From: Enchytraeus crypticus
Lineage: Eukaryota > Annelida > Clitellata > Enchytraeida > Enchytraeidae
Assembly: GCA_905160935.1 (NCBI GenBank)
Contig: CAJHZI010000882.1
Span: 806,001 to 870,000 of the forward strand
Length of the DNA: 64,000 bases
Direction: 5' to 3'
The position numbers were made by a program, and so were the translations under genes. The notes under the pieces are model-generated. The model saw only the letters and a program-made list of their open reading frames with translations. It was not told the origin of the DNA and ran no database searches. Position 1 is the first letter of the stretch, and the number at the start of each line of letters is the position of its first letter. Shown here in pieces: positions 22,630-34,045 of this stretch.

Positions 22630-23421
22630 CAATAGGGTGGTCCAGATTAAATGAAACTACTTTGAAGGCCAATAACTTTGACAATTTTTATCCTAATGTC
22701 GTACTTTATACATTATATTAAAGACAATTCTCTTTTGCTATTCACTTGCTAAATATAGAAGAGATACTGTAACACATGTTTGAGAATTTATCATTAGTCG
22801 CCGATATATAATTTTCAATGAAATTGCGTGAAACTGAAGATATGAAAATAAAGAATATAACATTATGTGCATTATGCCTCAACTATTTCAGAAAGCGCAT
22901 TGCAGTTCCTATCTATGTCCTAAATGAATTTAGAATTAATTGAACTAATGTTCAATGTGTCCACCATGTGTCCGAATAACTGCATTCACACGCTGCGACC
23001 ACTGACCAATTTTGCGGAGTCCACAAGTGCCTGACTGATCTCTGGGTTCAGCGGAGAACATTGACTTGTTTCAAATGTTCAACATCGTGTACCGGTTCAC
23101 GATAGACTAATTGCTGAAGACAATAGTAAACAATCGAATAGTAAATCGGGTTCAAATCAGGGGGAGGGCTGTTAGGTGGCCAGTTCTACGGCTAAATAAA
23201 TTCTGTCAGGTTTACTTTCATACAGGCGATCATATGACGTGAAAATTACATATCGGCGATTAATGGCACTTTCTCAAGCATTTGTAAGAATATCTCCTAG
23301 ATATTTACTAAGTTAATAGAAAGTAGAATTTTTTAATATATTGTATAAAGTATGATGTTTGGATAAAAATTATCAAAGTTATTAGCCTACAAAGTAGTTT
23401 CATTTATTTTGGACCACCTTG
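22630..23421 (-). mobile_element. Decayed Tc1/mariner-type element with about 200-base inverted ends
   Basis: The element is bounded by TA on both sides (22628-22629 and 23422-23423). Ends of about 200 bases are inverted copies (left GGTGGTCCAGATTAAATGAA, right complement GGTGGTCCAAAATAAATGAA). The minus strand between keeps the end of a DDE transposase: NWPPNSP...DLNPI, a frame change, QQLVYREPVHDVEHLKQV, then in another frame QSGTCGLRKIGQWSQRVNAV and IRTHGGHIEH. DLNP carries the third catalytic Asp region. Stops and frameshifts show it is dead, and the N-terminal half is missing. Confidence 0.82.
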
Positions 23422-23825
23422 TAAAATGTAAAATTAAGTAAAATAAATAAATAAATAAAATAAGATTAGGGAAGTGCGGTGCATTAATTTCTTCCGCCAT
23501 CTGAAAATAGACATAAACAATTATATATCTTGAGTTTATGTACATTTATATATATAATTCATTATCGGCTTCTTTATTGCCATTTTTGAAGTTTTTGAAT
23601 TCATATTAACCTGATTTCATTATAAAACCGTAGCAAAGGCTCAAGCAGTTATTCAATTTATAGCAGTACTCGAAACATAGTTATTGAATATTTGTGATAT
23701 GCACAAGTTCAATGAAATTGCAATATTCCAACGCAACATTCAATATCCTTTCTGTCACCTATAGTAGCACTCGTTGTAATTTCTGGTCATGTCAATATGC
23801 ATTAAGACAATTATAGTGGCAAAAC

Positions 23826-23829
<4 letters not shown>

Positions 23830-23902
<73 letters not shown>
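23830..23902. repeat. (TA)n microsatellite
   Basis: About 35 TA units immediately before a (GA)n-tailed LINE fragment. Confidence 0.95.
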
Positions 23903-23907
<5 letters not shown>

Positions 23908-23929
23908 ATATATGAACTGGAATACTGTT

Positions 23930-24260
23930 AAGGAAGGAAGATATTAGGAAAATAGAGACATTGGAAATGTGGATATGGAGAAGAATGGAAAAGATTAGCT
24001 GGACTCAAAGGATACAAATGTGGAAGTTCTGGAGAGAGTTGGTTAAAAAATATTAATCACTTCAATTTAATTAAAAGATACCTCTTAAAAATTAACGATT
24101 TTTCCAGACAGGAAATAGAGACGACATTAATCAAATTTGTGTTTAGCAGCTTATGATTTTCAAGTTTTGAGGTGCAATCGTCTCCATACCCACATTTCCA
24201 ATGCCACTCGTTTCCGGATATCTTCCTTCCTTGAGGTCCTTATTTCACATCCATATGCAT
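23930..24260. mobile_element. Two inverted fragments of the (GA)n-tailed LINE
   Basis: 23930-24040 on the + strand holds GGAAATGTGGATATGGAGAAGA and GATTAGCTGGACTCAAAGGA. 24165-24260 on the minus strand repeats the same part (RKEDIRKRVALEMWVWRRL). They are inner fragments without tails. Confidence 0.65.
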
Positions 24261-24284
24261 GGAAAAAAGCAGAGATAGGAATCG

Positions 24285-24412
24285 AACCTAACCCGAACCG
24301 AACCGAACTCCAAAATCTGGAATTTTGAACGAACCGAACCCGAACCCAGACTCTGGCCGAACCCGAACCGAACCCGAAACCTGACTTCGTCCAAACCGAA
24401 CCAACCGAACTC
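24285..24412. repeat. Irregular CCGAAC tandem repeat
   Basis: CGAACC/CCGAAC words in runs of 5-11 bases, GC-rich against the surroundings. Confidence 0.85.
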
Positions 24413-24454
24413 TTGAAGTTCCTTTCTTCCTCGCCAACCTCAGGGGAAAAGAAC

Positions 24455-25010
24455 ACTTTTCTTTTCAGCTATTTTGCAAAGTCTGCATTAAGATATTATG
24501 GAAAATGTTTGACAGTATATAAAGATAGTACGAACAATACACGTATATATTAGTTTTTGCATTTACATGTCTTACAGTATCTAACAGCATATATTCAGGT
24601 AAGGCCGGTTCGGACACAAATTTTAAATAACAGATAATAACAGAAACAAATAACAAATAGCGATACAAACGAATGGTAGCGTTACAAAGGAATGGTAGCG
24701 GGAAACGCAACTGGTCTACAGAAGATAATGGATAGTCTGAATGAAACGACATTGAAATATGGAATGAAGATTAACATCAAAGAGATAAAAGTGATGAGAG
24801 CATCTCATACAAATCTGAAAATTCTTGACTCAATCTAGGTGGATCTGTTCTTATTAAATTCAAATTATGACATTTTTCTAAATTTAGTGTTTCATGTTAA
24901 TATGTTTGCAGCCAGATTTACAAATAAATATTTATGACATTATATATGTGTTAAAGCTTTCTGGAGTTAATTATTTTTGCACCATAGCAATACATTAATT
25001 TTCATTTCTA
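24455..25010. other. No gene seen
   Basis: No recognisable coding or repeat family. Confidence 0.45.
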
Positions 25011-25018
25011 TTTTCATA

Positions 25019-25074
25019 ACTTCATAATTGACCTAAGGGTTTGAAATTTGAAACCCTAAGGTAAATTATGAAGT
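25019..25074. repeat. Hairpin: 24-base arms, 8-base loop
   Basis: ACTTCATAATTGACCTAAGG + GTTT (25019-25042) and 25051-25074 are inverted copies with two mismatches. No neighbouring gene explains it; it could be the remnant of a foldback element. Confidence 0.75.
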
Positions 25075-25324
25075 TTATTACTGGTTCAGTTGATAGCAAA
25101 CGGTATATATTAGGATCATTTTTCTGCGGAACTACACGTGTTTACCAAATTGTTCTTATTTGACATTTTTCTGTTACTAAATTGCACTTTGTCTTTTAAT
25201 TCAGAACGTCTTGTGGCGATACTCACAGTGACTAACTTTGACTCTTTTATTTTAACTTTAGATTTTACTGTTTAAAAAAACTTGTCATTTCTAACTGCAA
25301 ACTTTTAATATGTTCTTATGTAAA

Positions 25325-25450
25325 GGGTCCTCGTGAGTGCCTTGTGCCTGAGGTATACCCTAATTTTGCACATTTTATTTTGCTGTATAACTGTACTATG
25401 TATATGACGCGATGCTCTCTTGTTGAAATGGATTAAATAAATAAGTAAAT
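25325..25450 (+). mobile_element. LINE 3' end relic
   Basis: GTGCCTTGTGCCTGAGGTATAC, then CTCTTGTTGAAATGGATTAA and ATAAATAAGTAAAT, resembles the 3' end of CR1/L2-type LINEs with a short A/T-rich repeat tail. Confidence 0.45.
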
Positions 25451-25769
25451 ATTAATTCAGATTAGTATAGTCTAATGATAATAGTCGCAATAAAGTAGAG
25501 TATTAAATTCAATCTAGTTTTATTATTATGACAAAAGCTTAAGAGACTAAGTAGCCGTGGCTTTAAATCTTAAGTGTTCTCAAAACAGTCGCTCGCTTAA
25601 TTATAATCGTCTTAAACTTAATTGTGCTAAATCGGCTTTTTAACCATTTCTTGTTGATAAAGACGATTATAACTTTACTAAATTTTATTAATTATCAAGG
25701 AATCAATCAAAATCGAAAATAGCTAGAAGAAGTACAAGCAAAATAAGCAAGTGACTTACGAACAGGCTG

Positions 25770-25925
25770 CAGACGAACGAGATAAGCTGACAAACCGTGT
25801 GCAACGAATGATTAGAGGGATTGGTCAGAATTACAGCAAAAATTTCTAGAAAGTGCTGAATGTATTAAGGAATGGCGGCTTGGAAAGAAAAAGAACGATA
25901 TAATGAAAGAAATGTGAGACTTTAA
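25770..25925 (+). mobile_element. Possible CR1-like LINE fragment
   Basis: The peptide DKLTNRVQRMIRGIGQNY, then a stop, KVLNVLRNGGLERKRTI, resembles the IEKLERVQRRATKMIRG...LGL-SLE-RR block of CR1-type LINEs. Confidence 0.4.
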
Positions 25926-26189
25926 ATCAAGAGTTTGATCAAAATAAGACTTCCATGTTTTTTTCCGAATTACATATTGCGTGTGTTGTCAGCAGTTACA
26001 TGTATTTATCTCTAGATCTCTCTTTAATGTAGACTGTGTTGAAGCTTTGATAAGTACAACTATGTTCTCCATGGTTTAGACAATTCTAAAGCAGATTGTT
26101 TCAAAATTATACATTTAAAATACATTGCAGTACCCATAACTGGTTGCTTTGCGACGTTTAAAAGCACAACTTTAGCATTATATACGTAT

Positions 26190-26290
26190 ATATCTCTCTC
26201 AGTGCACTGCCTACTGGCGGGTCCATGGTATATAACGCCACCACGCATCGTCATGTTCCGTTCTCCTCTTCATGTCCACATACGTTAACT
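26190..26290 (-). mobile_element. (GA)n-tailed LINE, 3' tip
   Basis: CTCTCAGTGCACTGCCTACTGG followed by GGTCCATGGTATATAACGCC; only the last 90 bases or so remain. Confidence 0.65.
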
Positions 26291-26294
26291 CCTT

Positions 26295-27735
26295 ATTGAA
26301 TCAATTCACTTATGACATAGTTTTCCAACTTATTCGGGCCAGCCGCATAATAAGTAAAACTTTCGGATTATATATTATAATATATTAATTATATTGCATG
26401 CACTTATATTTAATTATTGATGCAGCCATTTTTATAATTATTAAATAAATTATTATCGTTCCGCAACTTCATAGACGATTGTTCTAATTAAATATAGAAC
26501 TCCTTCTCGACGCCCAATATGAGTGTCAAGTGACCAATATGAGTATAAAAAATAGCATTAAACAGAGATCGTGTTGCTAATGATGCTTGCTTATGGAATG
26601 CAGTTTAGATTTCGTTAAACATCAGCATAGCTTATTTCAATAAGTTACATTTGTTAGCTGTGAATCCTGCTTTTAGTTTTGTTTGACTAAGTTTTGTATC
26701 ATTCATTCTAGTTATCTTTTCAATTTACATTTTTAAATTGCATTGTTACTTTAGGTTTTATGATAATTAGAGAGAGAGAAACTTGTTGATTAGATCAAAA
26801 CACAGCATATACCATACAAGATGAAAACAAGCACACGGAAATAGTCAAACTGAATAGAAAGCAAAATAATATCAAATCATATTTTTTATTAATTAATTTA
26901 TTTAGATCACCAAAATTTGAAAAAGGGAAGTATAACATTAATCAAAGAAATTAAGCGGAAATAAAAACAGTAGACCATCAAAGAGAACGAGAATCGATAC
27001 ATCTAGTTGAGCACCTATTTATGCAGAGTTATCAGACGAATAGAAGCAAATAATAGAATAAAAAAGTAAATTGACGTAAACTCTTACCATTTAAATAAAT
27101 TTGAATTAAATAGATTGGACGGACAGCCCAAGTATTGTGCAATGAATATCCTTACAAACTATTTATTAATTGGCTTCAATACTTAGTAATAAACGATGAC
27201 AGAATAGGCCTACATATATTTCGAATTGAATATGGAATTTCTTTCCAATTAGTACAAGCAGTATTAACATAAGTTTAAAAAATTAGATATCTGATTTTTA
27301 TATAACTAGATCCACTTAATCTAGTAGGGCAATTGGAATAATTGAGTGAATAATTAGCAGTAAAGGACGTTAGAGATGCATACATTTTTTTTCAAAATAC
27401 TCCATCTCTGGATTCATATTTACTTTATTACTTTAGATAGGTTCGTTATATAACATCTTAATGGTCGTCCCTTTCCATTTTGTTTAGGTAGATATGTTCA
27501 TACAATTCTTATTGATAATTAAAGCAAAACTAGTAGAATAAAGCATCAGTTCTCATTTCTCTATTTAACTGATAAGCTCTTCTTGAAGAAGTTTATGATC
27601 AATAATTTAAGTAATATAATCTATGGACAAAATAATTTCTTAGCAAGAAGAAATATGCATTTTTAAAACAAAAAGAATTCATATCATATAGACACATCAT
27701 ACAGACGTATGACGGATGTATGACGCATGACGTAT
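26295..27735. other. No gene seen
   Basis: AT-rich sequence without convincing frames. Near 27695-27740 the motif GACGTATGACG(G)ATG recurs three to four times. Confidence 0.5.
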
Positions 27736-27739
27736 GACG

Positions 27740-28000
27740 CGGGAGCCAGTGGCAAGATACTCGACCGCGGATCAGTATGTGTAAGTGTTCAAATCCTGGT
27801 CTTCCCCGTCACTGACATCGCTTTCGAGTGAGGAAACTAGGTTAACCTTAACTTTCCTAGCTTTAGGTATAAATCAATGTAAATATCAATCGTTTAAATC
27901 ACCTCGTCCTTTAAATAAAAATCAAATAAATCATTTGTCCTGCGGCAATCAGAGAGGGCACAAAGTGTCATATCTAGCTGACCACCACAGGAAGCATCAC
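27740..28000 (+). mobile_element. tRNA-derived SINE family A, near full length
   Basis: Head GAGCCAGTGGCAAGATACTC, GACCGCGGATCAGT, box B GTGTTCAAATCCTGG, core CGTCACTGACATCGCTTTCG with AGTGAGGAAACT, then a 3' body to TATCTAGCTGACCACCACAG. It is the longest copy in the window. Confidence 0.78.
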
Positions 28001-28004
28001 TAGT

Positions 28005-28790
28005 AATTAGGAATTATTAGGTAATAGAATATTAAAATTACAGTTTTATAAATGAACATACGTGTATGTTAGGGGAATTAGTTGACCTATAATATTTTCA
28101 AACAATATTCTAACTAGAAAGGATATATTATTGTAATGAGTCCATGTGAAATATTTTATATGATCAAAATTTCTCGTTATTTAATATAAGAAGTTTAAAA
28201 AAAAAATTAAAATCTAAATTGTAAATTCTATGTATGTCATGCAAAAAATCAAAACTGTAATGAACTCGATATAACTTGAAGTTGTTTCAATACAATAGCT
28301 GTAAAAGTTATTGTTAAAAATAAGCCCAAATACATGGACTACAATAGTTGAACGAGTAGAGTTACCCTGATATATTGCACAGACTTTAGTCGTGCATCAG
28401 GCCATTCATTCGTTTATTATATTGTATATTCATTCAGTCATTTAATCAAATCATTCATGCGGTAAAAAAAGTATTAATAGTCAGCCCAAGCATTATTTTT
28501 ATCACTATACTAAGGTTGCCTATATAATTTCAGATCAGTCTTTAACAAATTTGTACGGTCATTATATGTCCTTAGTATTTTAAATGATGCATTTTAAACA
28601 TTAAATATAATTGAATAATTAATAGTTATTGCGATATTTCTTATTGTAATAAATATAATGTGTGTTAAAACGATCAACTTGTTAATCTAAGTATATTTCT
28701 ACTGATCTACTGAGATATGTCTCTGCATTTAGTGTGCTGATTATTAGGATATATAGGGCTAAAAGTTAAAACCCTACAGTCAGTTGTAAT
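28005..28790. other. No gene seen
   Basis: AT-rich, nothing recognised. Confidence 0.5.
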
Positions 28791-28794
28791 GCCA

Positions 28795-28900
28795 GGTCCC
28801 TGTTCGATAGCCTGCTAGTGACTGGAATCATCGGAGTTGAACCATGCACCTACTGAGCTGCTCTCCTACTACGTGTACATGCCAAGAAGCCAATGTCTAA
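28795..28900 (-). mobile_element. tRNA-like SINE relic
   Basis: The complement of GGAGTTGAACCATGCACCTACTGAGCTG keeps a diverged box B and the GTAGGTGCA phrase of SINE family A. Confidence 0.35.
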
Positions 28901-29247
28901 GCCCAGCACGATTAATTGTTCTAGACACGTATAGTTTATGTAAAGTATTTTAATCCCTGACATCTTCCTTGGAAGAGGAAACAGAATATAACTGTTTATT
29001 ATTGCTACTATTATCATTATATTATTTGAAACTTAAATGTGTAAATGATAGTCTGCTATAAATTTTGTTTGTCAGCTAGATAGGTTAACATGTTGTATGT
29101 TCAATGCTGGTTGTTCAACAGTATGTGCATTAATAATTAATTTGATTTCATTTTTCTACATCTTTATGCGTTATAAACTTGTCAGTTAGATGTTTACTTT
29201 AGTTTACTTTATTCTCCATTTTGTAAGTAAAAATAATTTTTCAAACT

Positions 29248-29334
29248 CTCTCTCTCTATGTTTCTTATTATCTCTCTCACTTTCTTTCTTTCTCTCGTTC
29301 TCTCTCTTTCTCTCGTTGTATAGAGTATTAGTTA

Positions 29335-29392
<58 letters not shown>
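29248..29392. repeat. (CT)n-rich tract and (TA)n
   Basis: Imperfect (CT)n/(CTTT)n 29248-29320, then (TA)n 29339-29391. Confidence 0.92.
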
Positions 29393-29394
<2 letters not shown>

Positions 29395-29585
29395 TAACTA
29401 GATGCAACTCTGCAAATAGGATATGATACCTACTTCACTTTTATTGAAAGTTATATTTGCGAATACACCAACTTAGCCAGTAATTCAGGCCTCTTTTGGT
29501 TCCCACTACTGAAACGAAGGCAACATGGTGAGAGTAGAATCGATGTAGAGCAAATACTGCGTTGAACAAAGAAAGCTACGTGTAC

Positions 29586-30645
29586 AGGGTGAGCCACAGA
29601 AAACTCTCTTAATTATCTTGAATGCAAAATTCAACTTCAAGTAATTGCAAAAGTATTCTCATGTTTCTCGATTACTTGAGTTATCGAATATTGTGTATTT
29701 ACGTGAAAATATGAAGTAGTTGATCAATAGTTTGATCTCTCTCTCTCTCTCTCTCTCTTACCTTCTGCCAAGTGGCAGGTCTAAGGTCTATATTACTCGT
29801 ACTTTCTCGGTCCTTAAAGAGCAATTCATCGATTAGTGATTAAACAGATAATCTCTTCACAGAAGGCTATGTTTTCCCCCACACTGTAATATAGCCTGTA
29901 GCTTGGGAATAATGGCTTCTATTGTGGTTTCGCATTGACTTTTTAAGTTCTTGCCTAGTCGCCTTTTCGACATATGCAGTTTACTGTTGGTCTTTTTTCA
30001 GAGGCCCGGATACAACTCGGGTTAAATGGTGGACATATTATGCATATTAGAATTTCAAATATAAAATTTTTGAAGTGACTAAATTCCAATGTGTAATTTA
30101 CGACTTATGGCTTGAAAATTAGAGAAATTTAAATTCGAAATTAATTTTCTTCTGTCATTCTCATTGCAGTTAGATCTAAAATGAAAATATATTTTCAGTA
30201 ATTCAATATTATTTAATGTTTCTAAATAATTTCAGTTTTGCTTATTATAATTTTTGTTTGATTTCACCGTACCAGTCTCAATTGACTACTTTACGGTGCA
30301 TATTCTGATTTAGCGATAAACGTAGACATTTGGAATTATCTGTTCCTGGCGGAAAGCTCCAACCATGAAGTAGTAAACATTAATTATTTTCAATTTCGTT
30401 TTAAAAGTATTGATTAAAGAAGGTCGTCTTCAACTTCAATTTTATTCGATATCGCAAAAAGTTAAAAAAAACACAAATATAGCCGTTTTTCTCCAAGCTC
30501 CTCAAAATTTATTATTTTAAATTCAATCCTTCATAAAAGTGAAATTAAATATTGCAAGTATCGCTTCAAATGTTAATATTAATTTAAAATAAATCTAAAA
30601 TGCAACAATAAACATTTTCGTTTTTTCAGGCGCTCCCTGTAGATA
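29586..30645. mobile_element. Candidate DNA-transposon pair of ends
   Basis: ACAGGGTGAGCCACAGAAAA (about 29586) and, inverted, ACAGGGAGCGCCTGAAAAAA (about 30645) look like matching ends. Only about 20 bases agree, and the inside has no transposase. A SINE-like family B copy sits within. Confidence 0.3.
29735..30030 (-). mobile_element. SINE-like family B, best full-length copy
   Basis: On the minus strand: CCCGAGTTGTATCCGGGCCT, AAAAGGCGACTAGGCAAG, GAAGCCATTATTCCCAAGCT, then GACCTTAGACCTGCCACTTG and a (GA)n tail at 29735-29758. About 290 bases. I found no clear tRNA boxes. The 3' end resembles that of the (GA)n-tailed LINE. Confidence 0.7.
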
Positions 30646-30649
30646 TACA

Positions 30650-31265
30650 ATTAGACTATTACCGGCTTGAGAGAACTCATGTACTGTATGCCTTCACTAT
30701 TTGCTCTGTCTGGATCATTTTTATAGTATCACCCTTTGTAGTTTAATTTTTAAATAGAGTTGCTATGCAATCTCTTTTCTTAACAAATAAATCTCCTTTA
30801 AAGTCAATTATGCTGAGCTTAACCTGAATAAATCTCATTACAATAGTTTTAAATTAGACCTACCGGTATAATTAATGCTAACTTTACGACTAACCACATC
30901 TCCTAACCAGATTTTTGCCTTCTTTGGTCTCAAGGGGCAATTTTTGCAATTATTATACTCTCTGTAAATTTAATCACGGCTTATTCAGCTATTAATATTT
31001 TGCATGAGCGTTTGTTAATTAAGGACTCAACCTATTGCTTATTGTTCTTTCACAGACCTCATCCATGATCTCTTAACATGACGCTGCACGACTCACGCGT
31101 GACTGGTCTCAAATTTTATCAACTTCTTTATTATCAGAAATTGTTATCTGCATCAATGTCTTTCTTGTTCCATAAATGATAGGAGAAAATTCGTCTAGAA
31201 GAAATTTGTCTGTATAAGCGTTACTCGATATATTGAAAGTTACATAATATTAGCTTGAACCACTT
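30650..31265. other. No gene seen
   Basis: Nothing recognised. Confidence 0.45.
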
Positions 31266-31284
31266 ATCGTAGTTGACTAAGGCC

Positions 31285-31420
31285 AAAAAAGGCCCTGTTT
31301 AACGTCAGTTTCCTGCTCGAAGAGCATGTCAGTGACGGGGAGAGCACTAGATTTGAAAGCTGCACCTACTGATCCGCTGTCGAACAACTTGCCTACAAGC
31401 CACCGGCTCAGCCTATAGTG
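31285..31420 (-). mobile_element. tRNA-derived SINE family A (subfamily with GCATGTCAGTGACGG)
   Basis: AACGTCAGTTTCCTGCTCGA, AGAGCATGTCAGTGACGGGG and CACCTACTGATCCGC on the + strand are the complement of the family order. The box B is eroded. Confidence 0.65.
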
Positions 31421-31811
31421 AACTATGTTAATATACAAAATTACAGAAAACAAAACTACAATTTCAAATCTTGCTCAAGGTCACGGATTTCGGAGATATG
31501 ATCTATTTTACACTCAATTTTGCGATTCTCTTGTTAGGGCTATTTGACAGATTTAAGGTTAGATTCGGGTTAAGATTTGATCAGAGAGTTTGAAAATGTT
31601 ATGCTCAGGTTTAAACCAAGTTTGAATTAGTCACTTATAAAGATTTGATTATATAAGGATTTGGATTTGGTCACGAACAGGCTAAGGTTAGGGCAAAGTT
31701 ATAGTCTCTGTTGTTGCAATATGTTGAGGGCCGCTCAGCAGATTCAATGGATCCGGAAGGCAGGATTTAAGTGGTTTCACAAAAATTATTTGGAAAGAAT
31801 GAGATAAAAGT

Positions 31812-31965
31812 TTTGCATGTCTGCCTAGATCTTGTTATGTTTCTGTCAGTGATCTTGTTCAATATAGTTCATGATTAATTCCAAGCTGTTTGCATGTCTG
31901 CCTAGATCTTGTTATGTTTCAGTCAGTGGTCTTGTTCAATATAGTTCATGATTAATTCCAAGCTG
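31812..31965. repeat. Tandem duplication of 77 bases
   Basis: 31812-31888 and 31889-31965 are copies with two mismatches, including ATCTTGTTATGTTTC and TTCATGATTAATTCC. It is a recent local duplication. Confidence 0.92.
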
Positions 31966-31969
31966 TTTG

Positions 31970-32590
31970 CTTGCTCGATGGCGCTGTATCTCTGATTAAC
32001 ATATTTTCGTTCTTCGAATAAATTGTCTAGCTCTTTATATTGCTTCAAATATTATCATTAACTTTTCACTTTACTAATTGCCAATTATACTTTAGAAAAA
32101 TGTATCATTATTGATAACATAATTAATATGATTATTGCGTGTAGAAAAATTAATAATATAATTATTGATAATTATCTACAATTTTAATACAGATAACTTA
32201 TTTTGTCTCACCAAAATACCACGGTTTCAAGACATGGGACCATCGAACTATTCCATTCCACTTTTGCAACAACTGATCTCGAATCAACCGCTATTCTGAC
32301 ACCTCGATGAGAGTTGATATTTTGTTTAATTTAATTAATTTTTAATTTTAATTTCACCAATCGAATGGTAGTCATAATTACAAATAAAACAATAAGCAAT
32401 CAAAACGCATGCACACATGGAATAAATCTCTGACAGAAACGTCAAATGTACCCAGTAATCAGCAAACATTGTTATAATATATATGTATATTTAAGTACAT
32501 GCACAATCTATACATGACATCTGAAAATAAAACATTATAGGCCTACATAACAAACATTATTGTGCAAACTTTTTAAACAATTGCTGTATA
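31970..32590. other. No gene seen
   Basis: AT-rich, nothing recognised. Confidence 0.5.
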
Positions 32591-32594
32591 GTGT

Positions 32595-32700
32595 ACAGTT
32601 AAAACAAACAGGGACCCCGGCTGTCATTCGAACTCTTACGCTCTTGCTTATCAGACAGGCTTGATAACCTCTCTGATACCAGAGAAGCGTAGCCTATATT
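32595..32700 (-). mobile_element. tRNA-like SINE relic (Ser/Leu-like shape)
   Basis: The minus strand reads TCTGGTATCAGAGAGGTTATC ... GTAAGAGTTCGAATGACAGC, with box A- and box B-like parts at tRNA spacing. Arms do not pair well enough for a gene. Confidence 0.45.
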
Positions 32701-32860
32701 CTGAAAAACTAAATACTTGCATTACTTGACTGATTAGAAGAAGAATGACTGAGCTTTATATAGACTTAGCCTCGCATTAGCTTTGACATTTTATTAACAG
32801 CGTCAGGCTAACGAGCGACTAGACTTCGCATTCGCTTAGGGTTTCTTCACGTAGCGCGTG

Positions 32861-32868
32861 TATAAAAG
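32861..32868 (+). promoter_or_regulatory. Possible TATA box upstream of SLC26 copy 1
   Basis: TATAAAAG follows a relatively GC-rich stretch (GTAGCGCGTG). It lies about 900 bases before the ATG, so a 5' untranslated exon and intron would be needed. A perfect 10-base hairpin (32887-32912) falls where transcription would start. Confidence 0.2.
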
Positions 32869-33426
32869 CAATGATCTCTCTAAACAAAGGCTACTTCACT
32901 AAAAGTAGCCTTGCTATCGCGAAAGATTAGTCGTCAGTGAAGTGCTCTATGTATGAATATTGCATCGACAATAACAACCTCTCATCTCATAGAGTACGAG
33001 AAACGTTAATAATTAACGAATACAATTGAGATTCCTGCCACATTGGTAGAATGTTTGTACTATAAACAGCTTTTACAAAATAATTGTATCCAAAGCGTCG
33101 ACATTGATACAATTGCAAGAAAATAGAAAAATAGTGAACTCTACTGATAGCATATGAAGACGGTGCATTTTCATGGCTTTGTGTTATGCCTGTTAGTATT
33201 TATGTGAAAGTATACTATAAGGTTTTTGTTAGTTTTCGAAAAACTAACAATATTCATATCAGTGAAAAAAAAGAAGTAGGATTTTCCAGGGGTTAACTAT
33301 TCCCGGTAGGTTACTATGCTTATAGAAATTACGGTAACGTAATCTTCTTGCCTACTGATTAATTATCATCATTCATTGCTGGTATATAGCAAGTCTTGAT
33401 TAGGAAATCACTGAAAATATGACATA

Positions 33427-33595
33427 TACTTTGTAATATCTTTACCTTGTAAGTCTTTATATTGCAATGTCTTTACTTTATGATACTTTTACTTTGCAAT
33501 ATCTTTACTTTGTAATACCTTTATTTTGTTATACTTTTACATTGTAACATCTTTACTTTGTAAAATTTTATACTTTGTATTTTCTTTACTACTGT
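33427..33595. repeat. 16-17-base tandem repeat upstream of SLC26 copy 1
   Basis: About ten imperfect units of CTTTACTTTGTAATAT lie 180-345 bases before the start codon. Copy 2 has no counterpart. Confidence 0.75.
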
Positions 33596-33771
33596 ATTAT
33601 CTATCTTCAAATAAACACCTGCCTCTCAATTAACTGTAATAACAATGCAATCCTTATTTGTCAAGACAGCAAAGTATTTGATATTATATAATCATATAAT
33701 TGATAAAATACGATCTTAAGTTGAATAAAAGATGATAATTTAATTGCAAAATTTCTAAGGAATTTAGCAAA

Positions 33772-34045
33772 ATGGAACAAGCGTCTAAGAAAGTTGAAAG
33801 CAGTACTTCTGAAGAATCCGCGGAGACCGCTCCATACGACGGAGACACTTTGTGGATGTCTATCAAGTCCTGTCTGGGGAATTCTGTCAAGTGCGACAAT
33901 GGATGCAGACCAAGTGGAAAGCTTGGAAAGCGTTTGATGGGATATTTTCCAGTATGGAAGCATTTGAGATCATACAAGTGGAGAAAGTGTTTCATGAATG
34001 ACGTCATAGCTGGTCTCAGTGTGGGCGTGGTGCATGTTCCTCAAG
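33772..34045 (+). CDS. SLC26 copy 1, exon 1
   Basis: It holds 91 codons plus one base, ending at CCTCAAG/gtctgt (phase 1). It encodes the cytosolic N terminus and the start of TM1 (NDVIAGLSVGVVHVPQG). The first 20 residues differ from the paralogue while the rest is nearly identical; bases 33896-33986 are identical to it without a break. Confidence 0.92.

Noticed and set aside
33684-34007. Minus-strand frames opposite SLC26 exon 1 (and at 56426-56710)
   Set aside because: They are shadows of the + strand exon with no features of their own.
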